A stretch of 37,381 nucleotides of DNA from a virus: the IMG/VR virus record IMGVR_UViG_3300024273_000056, positions 1 to 37,381 of that record, one strand, 5' to 3'. Every line of letters begins with the position of its first letter. The first letter of the stretch is position 1. The position numbers were made by a program, and so were the translations under genes. Positions 6,543 through 15,090 of this stretch are shown here, one piece after another. The notes beneath the pieces are model-generated. The model saw only the letters and a list, made by a program, of their open reading frames with translations. It ran no database searches and was not told the origin of the DNA.

Positions 6543-8287
6543 TGGCTGGAACAACTATTGACCTAGATAGCATGATCGACCCACACGCATTAGCTGTGGA
6601 TATTGCTAATCGTTGGACTGCTTGGAATACTGCTCGTCAGCCTAAGCTAGAGGAATGGAAAGAGCTACGTAACTACATCTATGCTACGGACACTCGTACC
6701 ACATCTAACAGCAAGTTGCCTTGGACTAACAGTACAACAACACCTAAGCTGACCCAGATTGCTGACAACCTACATGCTAACTACTTCTCAGCATTGTTCC
6801 CACAGAAGCGTTGGTTCCGTTTTGAGGCTAACGATAAAGACTCAGCCACCAAGATGAAACGTGATGTTATCCAAGGATACATGGAAAACAAGATACGTCA
6901 ATCTGACTTCACAACAACTGTCAGTAAACTTCTTAACGACTACATCCAGTACGGTAACTGCTTCGCCACTGTTGAGTTCTCACGGGACGTTACTGAGTTT
7001 CAGGTAGGGGACCAAGTACCTCACTACGTAGGGCCACGTCTGGTACGTCTCAGCCCCTTTGACGTATGCTTTAACCCTATTGCACCTGACTTCGATAACA
7101 GCCCTAAGATCATCCGTTCAGTTGTCACCCTAGGTGAGATTGCTCGTAAGGTTGAGGAGAGTGTTGACAACGCATACATGGCTCAGATCATGGAGAAGAT
7201 GCTAGGTAACCGTGCACATGCTTCAGGTAGTGATATTGATGTGTCAAAGTCACAGGCATTCATTGCTGATGGTTTCTCATCCTTGCAGGAATACTACGAA
7301 TCTAACTACGTAGAACTTCTCACATTCTATGGTGACATTTATGACAACGACACAGGTGTCTTCCATAAGAACCGTGTCATCACAGTTGTGGACCGTTCAT
7401 ACATCCTCACCAATGAACAGAACCCAAGCTGGCTAGGTAAGTCACCTGTGTTCCATGCGGGGTGGCGTGAACGTCCTGACAACCTCTATGCGATGGGTCC
7501 CTTGGACAACCTCGTTGGTATGCAGTACCGCATTGACCACCTAGAAAACTTGAAGGCTGACGTCTTCGATCAGATCGCCTACCCAATTCTTAAGGTTCGT
7601 GGGGACGTAGAAGATTTTACCTTCGAACCAGGGGCACGGATCTACATGGGTGAAGAGGGTGACGTAGGTTACTTAGCTCCTGACTCAACAGCCTTGAATG
7701 CTGACTTCCAGATTCAGAACCTAGAGAACAAGATGGAAGCCTTGGCTGGTGCCCCACGTGAAGCTATGGGTATCCGTAGTGCAGGTGAGAAGACAGCCTT
7801 TGAGGTTAACCAGCTAATGACAGCTGCTGGTCGTATCTTCCAACACAAGACAGCTCACTTCGAACGTGTATTCCTTGAGCCAATCCTTAACGCAATGCTA
7901 GAGTCAGCTCGTCGTAACATGGACTATGAGGACACAGTACGAGTACTGAATGACAACACAGGTTTGTTCTTCTTTGAGCAGATCACAAAGGAAGACATCA
8001 AGGCTAACGGACGTATCGTTCCAATGGGTGCTCGACACTTTGCAGAACGAGCTAACCGTGTGCAAGGCTTGACACAGTTGTACCAGCTAAAGCTAGCTGA
8101 CCCAACCATGGCTGCTCACTTGTCAGGTAAAGAGTTTGCTCGTCTACTTGCAGATGAACTTGGTGAACCTGCTCTCTTCGGTGAGAACGTCACAGTTGTA
8201 GAACAACTAGAAACACAGAAGGTAGCCACAGAAGCACAGGTTGACTTCGAAGAAGAACAACAGATAGCCATAGAGCAAGGTCGGTAA
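6542..8287 (+). CDS. Portal (head-tail connector) protein
   Basis: A 581-aa T7 gp8-like portal. Recognisable parts are the N-terminal helical region (RQPKLEEWKELRNYIYATDT, about 34-53) and LPWTNSTTTPKLTQIADNL, which podoviral portals conserve. Others are the central DNLVGMQYRIDHLENLKADVFD (near 320-345), and GAPREAMGIRSAGEKTAFEV near residues 400-420, usually part of the crown/stem. The C-terminus is acidic and Gln/Glu-rich. It forms the dodecameric ring at the packaging vertex. It starts within the terminase stop codon and is followed directly by a small ORF. Confidence 0.92.
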   Translation: MAGTTIDLDSMIDPHALAVDIANRWTAWNTARQPKLEEWKELRNYIYATDTRTTSNSKLPWTNSTTTPKLTQIADNLHANYFSALFPQKRWFRFEANDKDSATKMKRDVIQGYMENKIRQSDFTTTVSKLLNDYIQYGNCFATVEFSRDVTEFQVGDQVPHYVGPRLVRLSPFDVCFNPIAPDFDNSPKIIRSVVTLGEIARKVEESVDNAYMAQIMEKMLGNRAHASGSDIDVSKSQAFIADGFSSLQEYYESNYVELLTFYGDIYDNDTGVFHKNRVITVVDRSYILTNEQNPSWLGKSPVFHAGWRERPDNLYAMGPLDNLVGMQYRIDHLENLKADVFDQIAYPILKVRGDVEDFTFEPGARIYMGEEGDVGYLAPDSTALNADFQIQNLENKMEALAGAPREAMGIRSAGEKTAFEVNQLMTAAGRIFQHKTAHFERVFLEPILNAMLESARRNMDYEDTVRVLNDNTGLFFFEQITKEDIKANGRIVPMGARHFAERANRVQGLTQLYQLKLADPTMAAHLSGKEFARLLADELGEPALFGENVTVVEQLETQKVATEAQVDFEEEQQIAIEQGR

Positions 8288-8530
8288 ATGAAGACCGCAT
8301 GGCTAAAAGAATGTAAGACGAAAGAAGAGAAAGCACAGGTACGACAACTTATCTTGTCAAACCGTGAGAGCCTCGACCGTCTTCAAGAAATCCTAGGGCC
8401 TATGCTCAAGGACAGCCCACCTACAGCTGACTATGACAGTCCATCTTGGGCTTTCAAGCAGGCTGATAGGATCGGGTTCAACCGAGCACTAACCACGGTG
8501 CTTGATCTTATCAACCTAGACAAGGAATAA
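8288..8530 (+). CDS. Small conserved-looking protein, 80 aa
   Basis: The ATG follows the portal stop codon without a gap. The product is highly charged and helical (CKTKEEKAQVRQLILSNRES, LDRLQEILGPML) with a short aromatic segment (SPSWAFKQADRIGF). Small ORFs in this position, between portal and scaffold, occur in T7-like marine phages, but I cannot name a function. Head assembly is a guess from context. Confidence 0.65.
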   Translation: MKTAWLKECKTKEEKAQVRQLILSNRESLDRLQEILGPMLKDSPPTADYDSPSWAFKQADRIGFNRALTTVLDLINLDKE

Positions 8531-8533
8531 AAC

Positions 8534-9304
8534 ATGGTATTTACTGACGGTGCTGAAACCACACAGACCGAACAGTCCCCAGAGAATCAAGCACAGGATA
8601 CCCCACCACAGGAATCTTATGTACAGAAACTCGTAGAGGCAAAGGGAGAGAACTGGAGCAATCCTGAAACTCTTGCTAAAGGAAAACTCGAAGCTGATGG
8701 CTACATTAAGACTCTAGAAGAGCAGCTAGCCCTGATGCGAGAGGACATCCAGAAGAAAGATTATCAATCTCAAGTTCTTGAACAACTCCAGAATAAGGCC
8801 ACTGACACTACCGCAGTGAAGGATGGAGTGCCCAATAATAACGGTAGCACAAATGCGCAGAATACCACTGAAAGCATTAGTGAGGAACACCTGAAGAGCC
8901 TTGTTGAGAAGACACTGACACAGAGGGAAAACGATACTGCTGTAAAGCAGAACCTATCCCACGTAGATCAGGAGCTAAGCAAAAGCTTCGGCACAGAAGC
9001 TGTAGCTGTTGTAACTAAGAAAGCTGAAGAGCTAGGTATGTCAATGGATCGTCTACGTGACATTGCATCTGAATCTCCTAACGCCTTCTTTGCTCTTATC
9101 GGTGAAGGACCTAAAGCCCAACAGAACCCTATGGTTCAAGGCTCGGTACGAACTGAGGGTGTCAACATGCAAGTCTCGGCAGAACGTAATTGGTCATACT
9201 ACCAAAAGCTACGCCGAGAGAACTCACACGAATACTACTCGCCTCGTAATCAACAACAACTTATCGCAGATAAGATGAGAATGGGCGACAAGTTCGGTAA
9301 CTAA
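8534..9304 (+). CDS. Capsid scaffolding protein
   Basis: A 256-aa acidic, Gln/Glu-rich, mostly helical protein between portal and major capsid genes, the place of T7 gp9. The N-terminus is disordered-looking (TEQSPENQAQDTPPQ). A coiled-coil-like stretch spans about 55-90 (YIKTLEEQLALMREDIQKK), and the C-terminus is basic-aromatic (WSYYQKLRREN, then YYSPRNQQQLIADKMRMGD), as expected for a capsid-binding tail. It templates prohead assembly and leaves before packaging. Assignment by composition, size and gene order. Confidence 0.82.
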   Translation: MVFTDGAETTQTEQSPENQAQDTPPQESYVQKLVEAKGENWSNPETLAKGKLEADGYIKTLEEQLALMREDIQKKDYQSQVLEQLQNKATDTTAVKDGVPNNNGSTNAQNTTESISEEHLKSLVEKTLTQRENDTAVKQNLSHVDQELSKSFGTEAVAVVTKKAEELGMSMDRLRDIASESPNAFFALIGEGPKAQQNPMVQGSVRTEGVNMQVSAERNWSYYQKLRRENSHEYYSPRNQQQLIADKMRMGDKFGN

Positions 9305-9337
9305 ACTCTCTTAAATCAAACTAAAAGGACTAGCACA

Positions 9338-10312
9338 ATGGCTGGCATGATTTCCTCCAATGCTGATACACAGCGTTTAATCCGTGCAGAGGTATACTCC
9401 TCTGAACTAAAAGACATCCTACGGGACGAGATGCAGGCACAACGTTACGTACGTATGCTTGACGGTTTCCCAGATGGTGACTCATTCACAATCCCAACAA
9501 TCGGTAAAACAACCGTAGCTGACTACACAGAAGATGCTGCAGTTGCGTACACACCGATGGACACAGCTGAGTTCTCTTTCACAGTTGACAAGTACTTGCA
9601 GTCTGCAACATACCTAACCAAGAAAGCTGCACAAGATTCGTTCTACTCAGCTCAGCTTGAAGCACGGTTTGTACCAGAGCAAGAACGTGCCATCCTTGAG
9701 CACTTCGAGGCAACCACATTTGCATCTCCAGAAGTTGGCGTAACAGCTAACTCCGCAGAAACAACTGATGGCATTGCTCACCGTATCTCAGGTGGTAACT
9801 CAGGTGTCATGGAACTAGCTGACTTTGCATTCGCCCGTTATGCGTTGAAGAAGTCTAACGTTCCAGACCGTAACTTGGTTGCTGTTGTTGATCCATCTGT
9901 TGAGTACCAACTGAACACATTGACAAACTTGACCAACGTGTCAAACAACCCAATGTGGGAAGGTATCGTTCGTGACGGTATCGCAACTGGTATGCGTTTC
10001 GTAGCTAACGTTTATGGCTTCGATGTATATACATCCAACTACTTGAAGGGCACAGTTGCTGATGCAGCCTTGCTTGAAAAAGATGGTTCCACAGGCAATG
10101 ACTTCTCAGTCAATGCTGGTGTTGCTAACTTGTTCTTCTCAGCTGATGCGAGTGCTAACCCATTCGTTGGTGCATGGCGTCAAATGCCAGAGGTTGACTA
10201 TGAGTACAACAAAGACAACCAACGTCACGAGTATGTTACTACAGCTCGTTACGGTGTTAAGAAGTACCGTCCAGAAGGTATCGTTACAGTCGTAACTAAC
10301 CCTGCTGTATAA
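9338..10312 (+). CDS. Major capsid protein
   Basis: A 324-aa protein of T7 gp10 type (gp10A is 344-347 aa). Features seen are an N-terminal arm (SSELKDILRDEMQAQRYVRM), the DGDSFTIPTIGKTTVADYTEDAAV block, and DRNLVAVVDPSVEYQL in the middle. The closing beta segment has EYVTTARYGVKKYRPEG. Codon use is strongly biased (Arg almost only CGT), as in a very highly expressed gene. The start has AAAAGGA. A terminator hairpin and a new promoter follow it, so expression is partly separated from the tail genes. It forms the icosahedral shell. Confidence 0.92.
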   Translation: MAGMISSNADTQRLIRAEVYSSELKDILRDEMQAQRYVRMLDGFPDGDSFTIPTIGKTTVADYTEDAAVAYTPMDTAEFSFTVDKYLQSATYLTKKAAQDSFYSAQLEARFVPEQERAILEHFEATTFASPEVGVTANSAETTDGIAHRISGGNSGVMELADFAFARYALKKSNVPDRNLVAVVDPSVEYQLNTLTNLTNVSNNPMWEGIVRDGIATGMRFVANVYGFDVYTSNYLKGTVADAALLEKDGSTGNDFSVNAGVANLFFSADASANPFVGAWRQMPEVDYEYNKDNQRHEYVTTARYGVKKYRPEGIVTVVTNPAV

Positions 10313-10319
10313 TACTCTA

Positions 10320-10343
10320 GGGTGTCCCTTAACGGGGGCACCC
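10320..10343 (+). terminator. Hairpin terminator after the major capsid gene
   Basis: GGGTGTCCC (10320-10328) pairs with GGGGCACCC (10335-10343) over 9 bp with one T-G wobble and a 6-nt loop. The downstream T-tract is interrupted (actttcctctt), so termination is probably partial. The placement is like the T7 late terminator after gene 10. Confidence 0.6.
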
Positions 10344-10356
10344 ACTAACTTTCCTC

Positions 10357-10385
10357 TTGACAGATGTTTCAAACCCCTGTATAAT
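10357..10385 (+). promoter_or_regulatory. Perfect-consensus sigma-70 promoter, rightward
   Basis: TTGACA (10357-10362), a 17-nt spacer and TATAAT (10380-10385) match the consensus completely. The predicted start near 10392 gives a leader of about 43 nt before the ATG at 10435. It restarts transcription for the tail and internal-virion genes right after the capsid terminator. Confidence 0.85.
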
Positions 10386-10434
10386 TTCTTTACCTTGGCA
10401 GGGCCACTAGTATATACCCCCACGGAGACTCCTC

Positions 10435-11004
10435 ATGGCTAACGTAAATCACTCGACCCTTACTGATCCTTACTTGCATGAGCCTAAGGGTGTTGCTACA
10501 GCTTCTTCAGGTGAAGTGTATGTAGCTAACGGTTCAGGTAGTGGAGACTGGAAAGAACTATCTAGGTACGTCAACGGGTATGTACCCTTCAATTCGGTGA
10601 CTCCTTTCGCCTACCAACATGCAGTGACTACAACTTTCACACCCATTAATCCTACCTTTTCTCTTGAGGCTACTAATGGCTTTACAGCCACTGGCACCCC
10701 TAATGCACGTCTTACGTATGTGGGTACCGAGGATATTGTAGGACCGATTAACTTTTCATTAGCTTATAAGAATGCCTCAGGTACCGAAAGAGATGTTGAG
10801 CTAATCTTCTATAAGAACGGTGCTGTGATGAATGGTGGTCACCTCATTGTAACGGCTGTATCTGGGCAGTGGAAAAGTGCCACCCTTACAGATATAACAA
10901 GCTTGAGCACTAATGATTATGTAGAAGTATTTGTTAAAGCTTCTGCTGCTTTTACTCTTCAGGTTGCCTCAGCTTCTCTGACTATCTTGGGAGTACCTAA
11001 TTGA
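10435..11004 (+). CDS. Virion structural protein, head-fibre or decoration type (probable)
   Basis: A 189-aa protein. The N-terminal 40 residues (NVNHSTLTDPYLHEPKGVA, then ASSGEVYVANGSGSGDW) resemble a conserved capsid- or connector-binding module I know from marine phage structural proteins. Residues about 60-189 form a beta-rich domain of jelly-roll appearance (NARLTYVGTEDIVGPINFSLAY, then DVELIFYKNG and DYVEVFVKAS). It is the first gene behind a consensus promoter, so it may be abundant. A head fibre or decoration protein is the best reading; a tail-associated appendage is the alternative. Its TGA overlaps the next ATG. Confidence 0.55.
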   Translation: MANVNHSTLTDPYLHEPKGVATASSGEVYVANGSGSGDWKELSRYVNGYVPFNSVTPFAYQHAVTTTFTPINPTFSLEATNGFTATGTPNARLTYVGTEDIVGPINFSLAYKNASGTERDVELIFYKNGAVMNGGHLIVTAVSGQWKSATLTDITSLSTNDYVEVFVKASAAFTLQVASASLTILGVPN

Positions 11005-11729
11005 TGAAAACTACACTCCTACAGATAGTACAGTCTATCCTAAGTGATATGGACTCAGAGGGTGTCAACAGTATTAGTGACACAATCGAAGCACAGCAGA
11101 TTGCTTCAGTAGTTGAAGACACGTACTACAACATCATAGCAGCACGGGATATACCTGAGCATACTAAGTTGATGTCACTCACAGCTGCAGGTAACTCAGC
11201 TAAGCCTACTCACTTCAGCTATCCAACTAACACAAAGCATATCGAACGTATCGAATACAACATCGGTACAGACGCAGATAAGAACTATCAGGTTATCCAC
11301 TTCATGGAGCCTATGGTCTTCCTTGATCGTATGGACGAAGCAGGCCTACTTGTTGAGACCTTTGATGCTGGTGTAGACATCTTTGTCAACTCCACTAAGT
11401 CTCCTACGTACTACACAACCTTTGACGATAACTATGTCATCATGGACTCATATGACTCAACAGTTGAGGCTACCCTACAGAACAGTAAGGTCAGAGCCTT
11501 CGGTTCTACATACCCAGCCTTTAGTCAGACTGACACACACCAACCTGACTTAGACAATACAATGATGCCACTACTCTTGGCTGAGGCTAAGTCAGCTTGC
11601 TTCTCCTTGTTCAAAGGTGGTTCAGACCCTAAGGTTGAGCAGTCAGCTCGTCGCCTTAAGTCATACATTCAGAACGACATGCACAAAAGTAGTCGTGCTA
11701 ACACCAAGAACAGTTACGGGAGAAAGTAA
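11004..11729 (+). CDS. Tail tubular protein A
   Basis: A 241-aa protein matching T7 gp11 in length class and place, between head genes and the gp12-like protein. The N-terminal helical part reads LLQIVQSILSDMDSEGVNSI and EAQQIASVVEDTYYNII, a recognisable signature of this family. The C-terminus is the usual basic tail (ARRLKSYIQNDMHKSSR). It forms the ring joining portal and nozzle. I start at ATG 11004, which overlaps the previous stop (TGATG); a TTG one codon upstream is possible. The last A is shared with the next start. Confidence 0.85.
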   Translation: MKTTLLQIVQSILSDMDSEGVNSISDTIEAQQIASVVEDTYYNIIAARDIPEHTKLMSLTAAGNSAKPTHFSYPTNTKHIERIEYNIGTDADKNYQVIHFMEPMVFLDRMDEAGLLVETFDAGVDIFVNSTKSPTYYTTFDDNYVIMDSYDSTVEATLQNSKVRAFGSTYPAFSQTDTHQPDLDNTMMPLLLAEAKSACFSLFKGGSDPKVEQSARRLKSYIQNDMHKSSRANTKNSYGRK

Positions 11730-12040
11730 TGGTTGAGTTCTTCCATGACACACAGAACCAGACGTGTGTATGCAAGACTGACAAGATGCTCCCAGTCATA
11801 ACTATCTCTAAGGAGATCGGTGGTTACTGCTTCTTTGTCATTACTTTCGAGAAGGGTAGTGTTCCTGTTGAACTGAACGGTAGGTATTCAAGCATACCTA
11901 AAGCTCAAACAGCCGTTGAGCAGTACCTAAAAACCAAACGTAAGTCAGCTACAGTTCGTAGAAACGAGTTTAGTGAAGACTTCGACAAACGTAAGAAGGT
12001 AAAAGATGCCGCAGAGTCTAGGTCAAAAGGCAGTAAATAA
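11729..12040 (+). CDS. Hypothetical protein between tail tube genes, 103 aa
   Basis: A small protein with a beta-rich first half containing three Cys (QTCVCKT and GGYCFFVITFE) and a very basic, charged C-terminal third. It overlaps the previous gene's stop by one base and the next gene's start by 35 nt, so it belongs to the tail operon. I do not recognise a family. The position between tail tube A and B genes suggests a minor virion or assembly role. Confidence 0.6.
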   Translation: MVEFFHDTQNQTCVCKTDKMLPVITISKEIGGYCFFVITFEKGSVPVELNGRYSSIPKAQTAVEQYLKTKRKSATVRRNEFSEDFDKRKKVKDAAESRSKGSK

Positions 12041-14123
12041 CTTCGTTCGTGGTCTCATCACTGAGGCCTCAGAACTTACGTTTCCAGAGGGTGCTTCTGT
12101 AGACGAACTTAACTGTGACCTTCGTAGAGATGGTACACGTAGACGCAGGTTATCAGCTAAGGTAGAGGACAGCAGTGTGTTGTCTTCTTTTACTTTGTCA
12201 GACACTGAAGCCTTAGCTACAGGTGACTGGGTTAACGTAGGTGGTACAGCCGAGCTAACCTTCCTTGTGGTACAGAAGGGTTCTACCCTTTACTTCTATA
12301 ACAAGGCTGACCTACCATACTCAGCCCAGATTGAGGCTTCATCCTTTGACCTAGCTCCATATGAGTACGCAGGTTCAGCTGGTGCTGAGACAGCTAAGTG
12401 TCAGTTCACAAGCCTTAAGGGTAACCTTGTAGTATCCTCCCAAGCTATCAATACAGTAGCTGTTGAGTATGACGCAGGTACCCTCACAGGTACAGCTATC
12501 GCCTTTAAGACTAGAGACTTTGAATGGCAGGGTGACATTGACACATACTATGCCAACGATGGAACACCTACCAATGCCCGTAAGTATGATGCACAGAACG
12601 CAGGTTGGGGTGTAGGTAACGGTTCACCGTCTGACCTAACTAAACGTCTTACACACCCATGGTTTGCAGGTAAGGACGAGACAGGTGCTTACTCATCAAG
12701 TGAGTGGGAACTAATCTACGGTGGTACATCCCTCACAGGTAACGGCCACTACCTATTTGACTTCTTTAACAAGGTTCGTCCTTACGTAGGCACCGAGGCT
12801 GAGACCTCACGTTTCCGTTGTGTTGAGTCCTTTGCTGGTCGTATCTTCTACTCAGGCCTTGAGAGCTCTAAGAACGCAGGTACAATCCTGTTCTCCAAAC
12901 TGGTTGACACCATCAATGACTTAGGTCGTTGTCACCAACAGAACGATCCAACATCTGAAAACATGTCAGACTTGCTGGCCACTGACGGTGGTGAGATCAA
13001 GATACCTGACGCCATTAAGATCCAACGTCTGTACGCATACCAGTCATCATTGTTTGTCTTTGCTGAGAACGGTGTATGGCAGATCACAGGTGTTGACGGT
13101 ATCTTCTCAGCATCCCAGTATTCAGTTAACCGTGTATCTCGTGTGGGCCTACTACAGCCTGAGACCTTTGTGTCAGCTGATGGTACTCCTTTCTGGTGGT
13201 CACGGTTCGGTATTCACACGTTGTCTACTGACCCAGTATCCCTACAGGGTTCAGAGCAGAACTTAACTATCCCTACTATCCAAACGTTCTGGGATAAGAT
13301 CAGCACCGATGCTAAGCTCAAGGTTACAGCTACCTATGACAGTATCAACAAACGTATCTACTGGGCTTACCCAGATGACAACGAGACTGTATCATCTAAG
13401 CTTAACAACTTCCTGATCTTGGACATCCCACTGCAGGCTTTCTTCCCTTGGAAGATTACAGACCAACCATCTAACACCTCATCAGTTGTAGGTTTGTCAT
13501 TCTACTCAGGCTTCGGAGCTAAGAACCTCGAACTTGATGTAACAACTAACAACGGTGTTGACGATGTAGTTGAAGGTGCTGACGATGTAGTATCCCTGCA
13601 GGTGTCAACCTTTAATACAGGTGACCCAGCTATCGTTCTTATCATTCGTGACGGTACAACCAACAAGCTAACCATGGGTGGCTTCACAGGTTCTGACTTC
13701 TTGGACTGGGGTGATGCTGACTACTCATCCTTTGCTGAGACAGGTTATGACTTTGTTGGTGATCTTGTCACTAAGAAGAATGCCCCATACATTGTGGTTT
13801 ATGCTCGTCTTACAGAAGAGGGCTTCACAGGTAACGAGACTACAGGTTACGAGTCTATCCGTCCGTCATCCCTTAAGGTCTCCACAGCTTGGGACTTTAA
13901 AGATACTTTTGGAACTGGACAACAAGCATACCGATTGAAGCACCCAGTGGTTGTCAACCCCAGCAACTTGTCTGACTTCAATTACCCTGAGGATGTGGTC
14001 ACCACCAGACTTAAAGTGTTAGGTCACGGTAGGTCAGTCCGTATCCGTTACGATAGTGAAACAGGGAAAGACTTCCTGCTTCTAGGTTGGGGTCTAATTC
14101 AAGGAAAGAATCCAAGGTTCTAA
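12006..14123 (+). CDS. Tail tubular protein B (nozzle)
   Basis: A 705-aa protein matching T7 gp12 (794 aa) in place and character. It begins with a conserved segment (NNFVRGLITEASELTFPEGA, then VDELNCDLRRDGTRRRR) found in gp12-like proteins that recognise neighbouring copies. The middle is a long series of beta strands with propeller-like repeats (PFWWSRFGIHTL near 395, KRIYWAYPDDNE near 450, LDIPLQAFFPWKI near 475). The C-terminus holds RVRYD-type strands (SVRIRYDSETGKDFLLLGW). It builds the tail nozzle that fibres and internal proteins use. It overlaps the previous ORF by 35 nt and shares its stop with the acetyltransferase start. Confidence 0.85.
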   Translation: MPQSLGQKAVNNFVRGLITEASELTFPEGASVDELNCDLRRDGTRRRRLSAKVEDSSVLSSFTLSDTEALATGDWVNVGGTAELTFLVVQKGSTLYFYNKADLPYSAQIEASSFDLAPYEYAGSAGAETAKCQFTSLKGNLVVSSQAINTVAVEYDAGTLTGTAIAFKTRDFEWQGDIDTYYANDGTPTNARKYDAQNAGWGVGNGSPSDLTKRLTHPWFAGKDETGAYSSSEWELIYGGTSLTGNGHYLFDFFNKVRPYVGTEAETSRFRCVESFAGRIFYSGLESSKNAGTILFSKLVDTINDLGRCHQQNDPTSENMSDLLATDGGEIKIPDAIKIQRLYAYQSSLFVFAENGVWQITGVDGIFSASQYSVNRVSRVGLLQPETFVSADGTPFWWSRFGIHTLSTDPVSLQGSEQNLTIPTIQTFWDKISTDAKLKVTATYDSINKRIYWAYPDDNETVSSKLNNFLILDIPLQAFFPWKITDQPSNTSSVVGLSFYSGFGAKNLELDVTTNNGVDDVVEGADDVVSLQVSTFNTGDPAIVLIIRDGTTNKLTMGGFTGSDFLDWGDADYSSFAETGYDFVGDLVTKKNAPYIVVYARLTEEGFTGNETTGYESIRPSSLKVSTAWDFKDTFGTGQQAYRLKHPVVVNPSNLSDFNYPEDVVTTRLKVLGHGRSVRIRYDSETGKDFLLLGWGLIQGKNPRF

Positions 14124-14572
14124 TGGAAAAAACAGTAATTCGAACTATGCTCGAAGAAGACTTGCTAGACGTTCTAATCCTAGCTAAAGAGTTTTCAAGA
14201 GAGGCCCCTAAGTCCCATAAGTGGAACCCAGAAAAGGCTAAAAACTTTCTTATCTCAGCTTTACATAATACCAACATGGAGGTATTTGTTTCCGAGAAGC
14301 AAGGTGAGGTGACTGGATTTATTATTTGTTTGGTAACTGAAACCTTCATGTCAAATACCGTGATAGCTTCAGACGTAGCTTGGTTTGTCAATAGAGACGC
14401 AAGGGGAGACTCGTCTGCTATAAGGCTTCTTAAAGCATTTGAGGCTTGGGGTCGGTCTAAAGGAGCTAACTATCTAGGTATGTCTGATATTGAAGGGCTC
14501 TCAAACCTCTCTAAACTTTATTCCCGACTAGGTTACTCCATCTTTGAAACTACCTACATTAAGGAGGCTTAA
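14123..14572 (+). CDS. GNAT-family N-acetyltransferase
   Basis: A 149-aa enzyme. The GNAT fold is visible in order: IRTMLEEDLLDVLILAKEF (beta-1 and helix), VFVSEKQGEVTGFIICLV (beta-2/3), DVAWFVNRDARGDSSAIRLL (motif A-like, here with RGDSSA instead of the usual Q/R-x-x-G-x-G/A) and LGYSIFETTYIKE (motif B, final strand). The start at 14123 has AAGG 6 nt away and overlaps the tail-tube stop (TAATG). It sits inside the tail operon, an odd place for an enzyme. By my count its Arg codons include no CGT, the codon its neighbours prefer, suggesting recent arrival. The target (host or virion protein) is unknown. Confidence 0.75.
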   Translation: MEKTVIRTMLEEDLLDVLILAKEFSREAPKSHKWNPEKAKNFLISALHNTNMEVFVSEKQGEVTGFIICLVTETFMSNTVIASDVAWFVNRDARGDSSAIRLLKAFEAWGRSKGANYLGMSDIEGLSNLSKLYSRLGYSIFETTYIKEA

Positions 14573-15028
14573 ATGCCTATAGCAACAACAATCATGGCAA
14601 TCGGAGCAGTAGTTGCAGCAGGAGCTACTGTGGCCTCAATGAATGAGCAGAAGAAGGCTGGTAGAGCCCAAGCTTCAGCTACACAAACCCAGATTCAAAT
14701 GCAGAAGACAAAGGCTACACGTGAACGCCGTACTGCTATCCGTGCAAACATAGCTGCTCGTTCTCGCATGCGGAACCAAGCTGAACTAACTGGTGTGTCA
14801 GGTAGCTCAGGTGCTGCAGGTGGGATATCAAGTGTAAGCTCACAAGGTGGAGCTAACCTAGGCTTTGGTTCACAGATGTCAGGCCTTGGTCAACAGTTCA
14901 CAGCCTTCTCAGGTCAGGCTGCACAGCATACTTCTAAAGCAGCTATGTTAGGTGGTCTAGCTGACCTAGGTGGTAGTGTCTTTTCATTCGGTCAAGCTGG
15001 TGGCTTCGATCAATTTAAGCCGTCCTAA
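14573..15028 (+). CDS. Internal virion protein, gp14-like
   Basis: A 151-aa protein with a hydrophobic N-terminal helix (ATTIMAIGAVVAAGATVASM, residues 4-23). An Ala/Gln/Arg-rich helix (QKKAGRAQASATQTQIQMQK, then RERRTAIRANIAARS) and a Gly/Ser-rich C-terminus follow. This is the usual build of T7 gp14-like proteins, which leave the head first and insert in the outer membrane. The start touches the acetyltransferase stop. Assignment by order and composition. Confidence 0.75.
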   Translation: MPIATTIMAIGAVVAAGATVASMNEQKKAGRAQASATQTQIQMQKTKATRERRTAIRANIAARSRMRNQAELTGVSGSSGAAGGISSVSSQGGANLGFGSQMSGLGQQFTAFSGQAAQHTSKAAMLGGLADLGGSVFSFGQAGGFDQFKPS

Positions 15029-15090
15029 GAGTAGACCACAGACAGTTAAGAACTACCTAGTACCTAATACCTTAAAGTAAGGACACTTCT

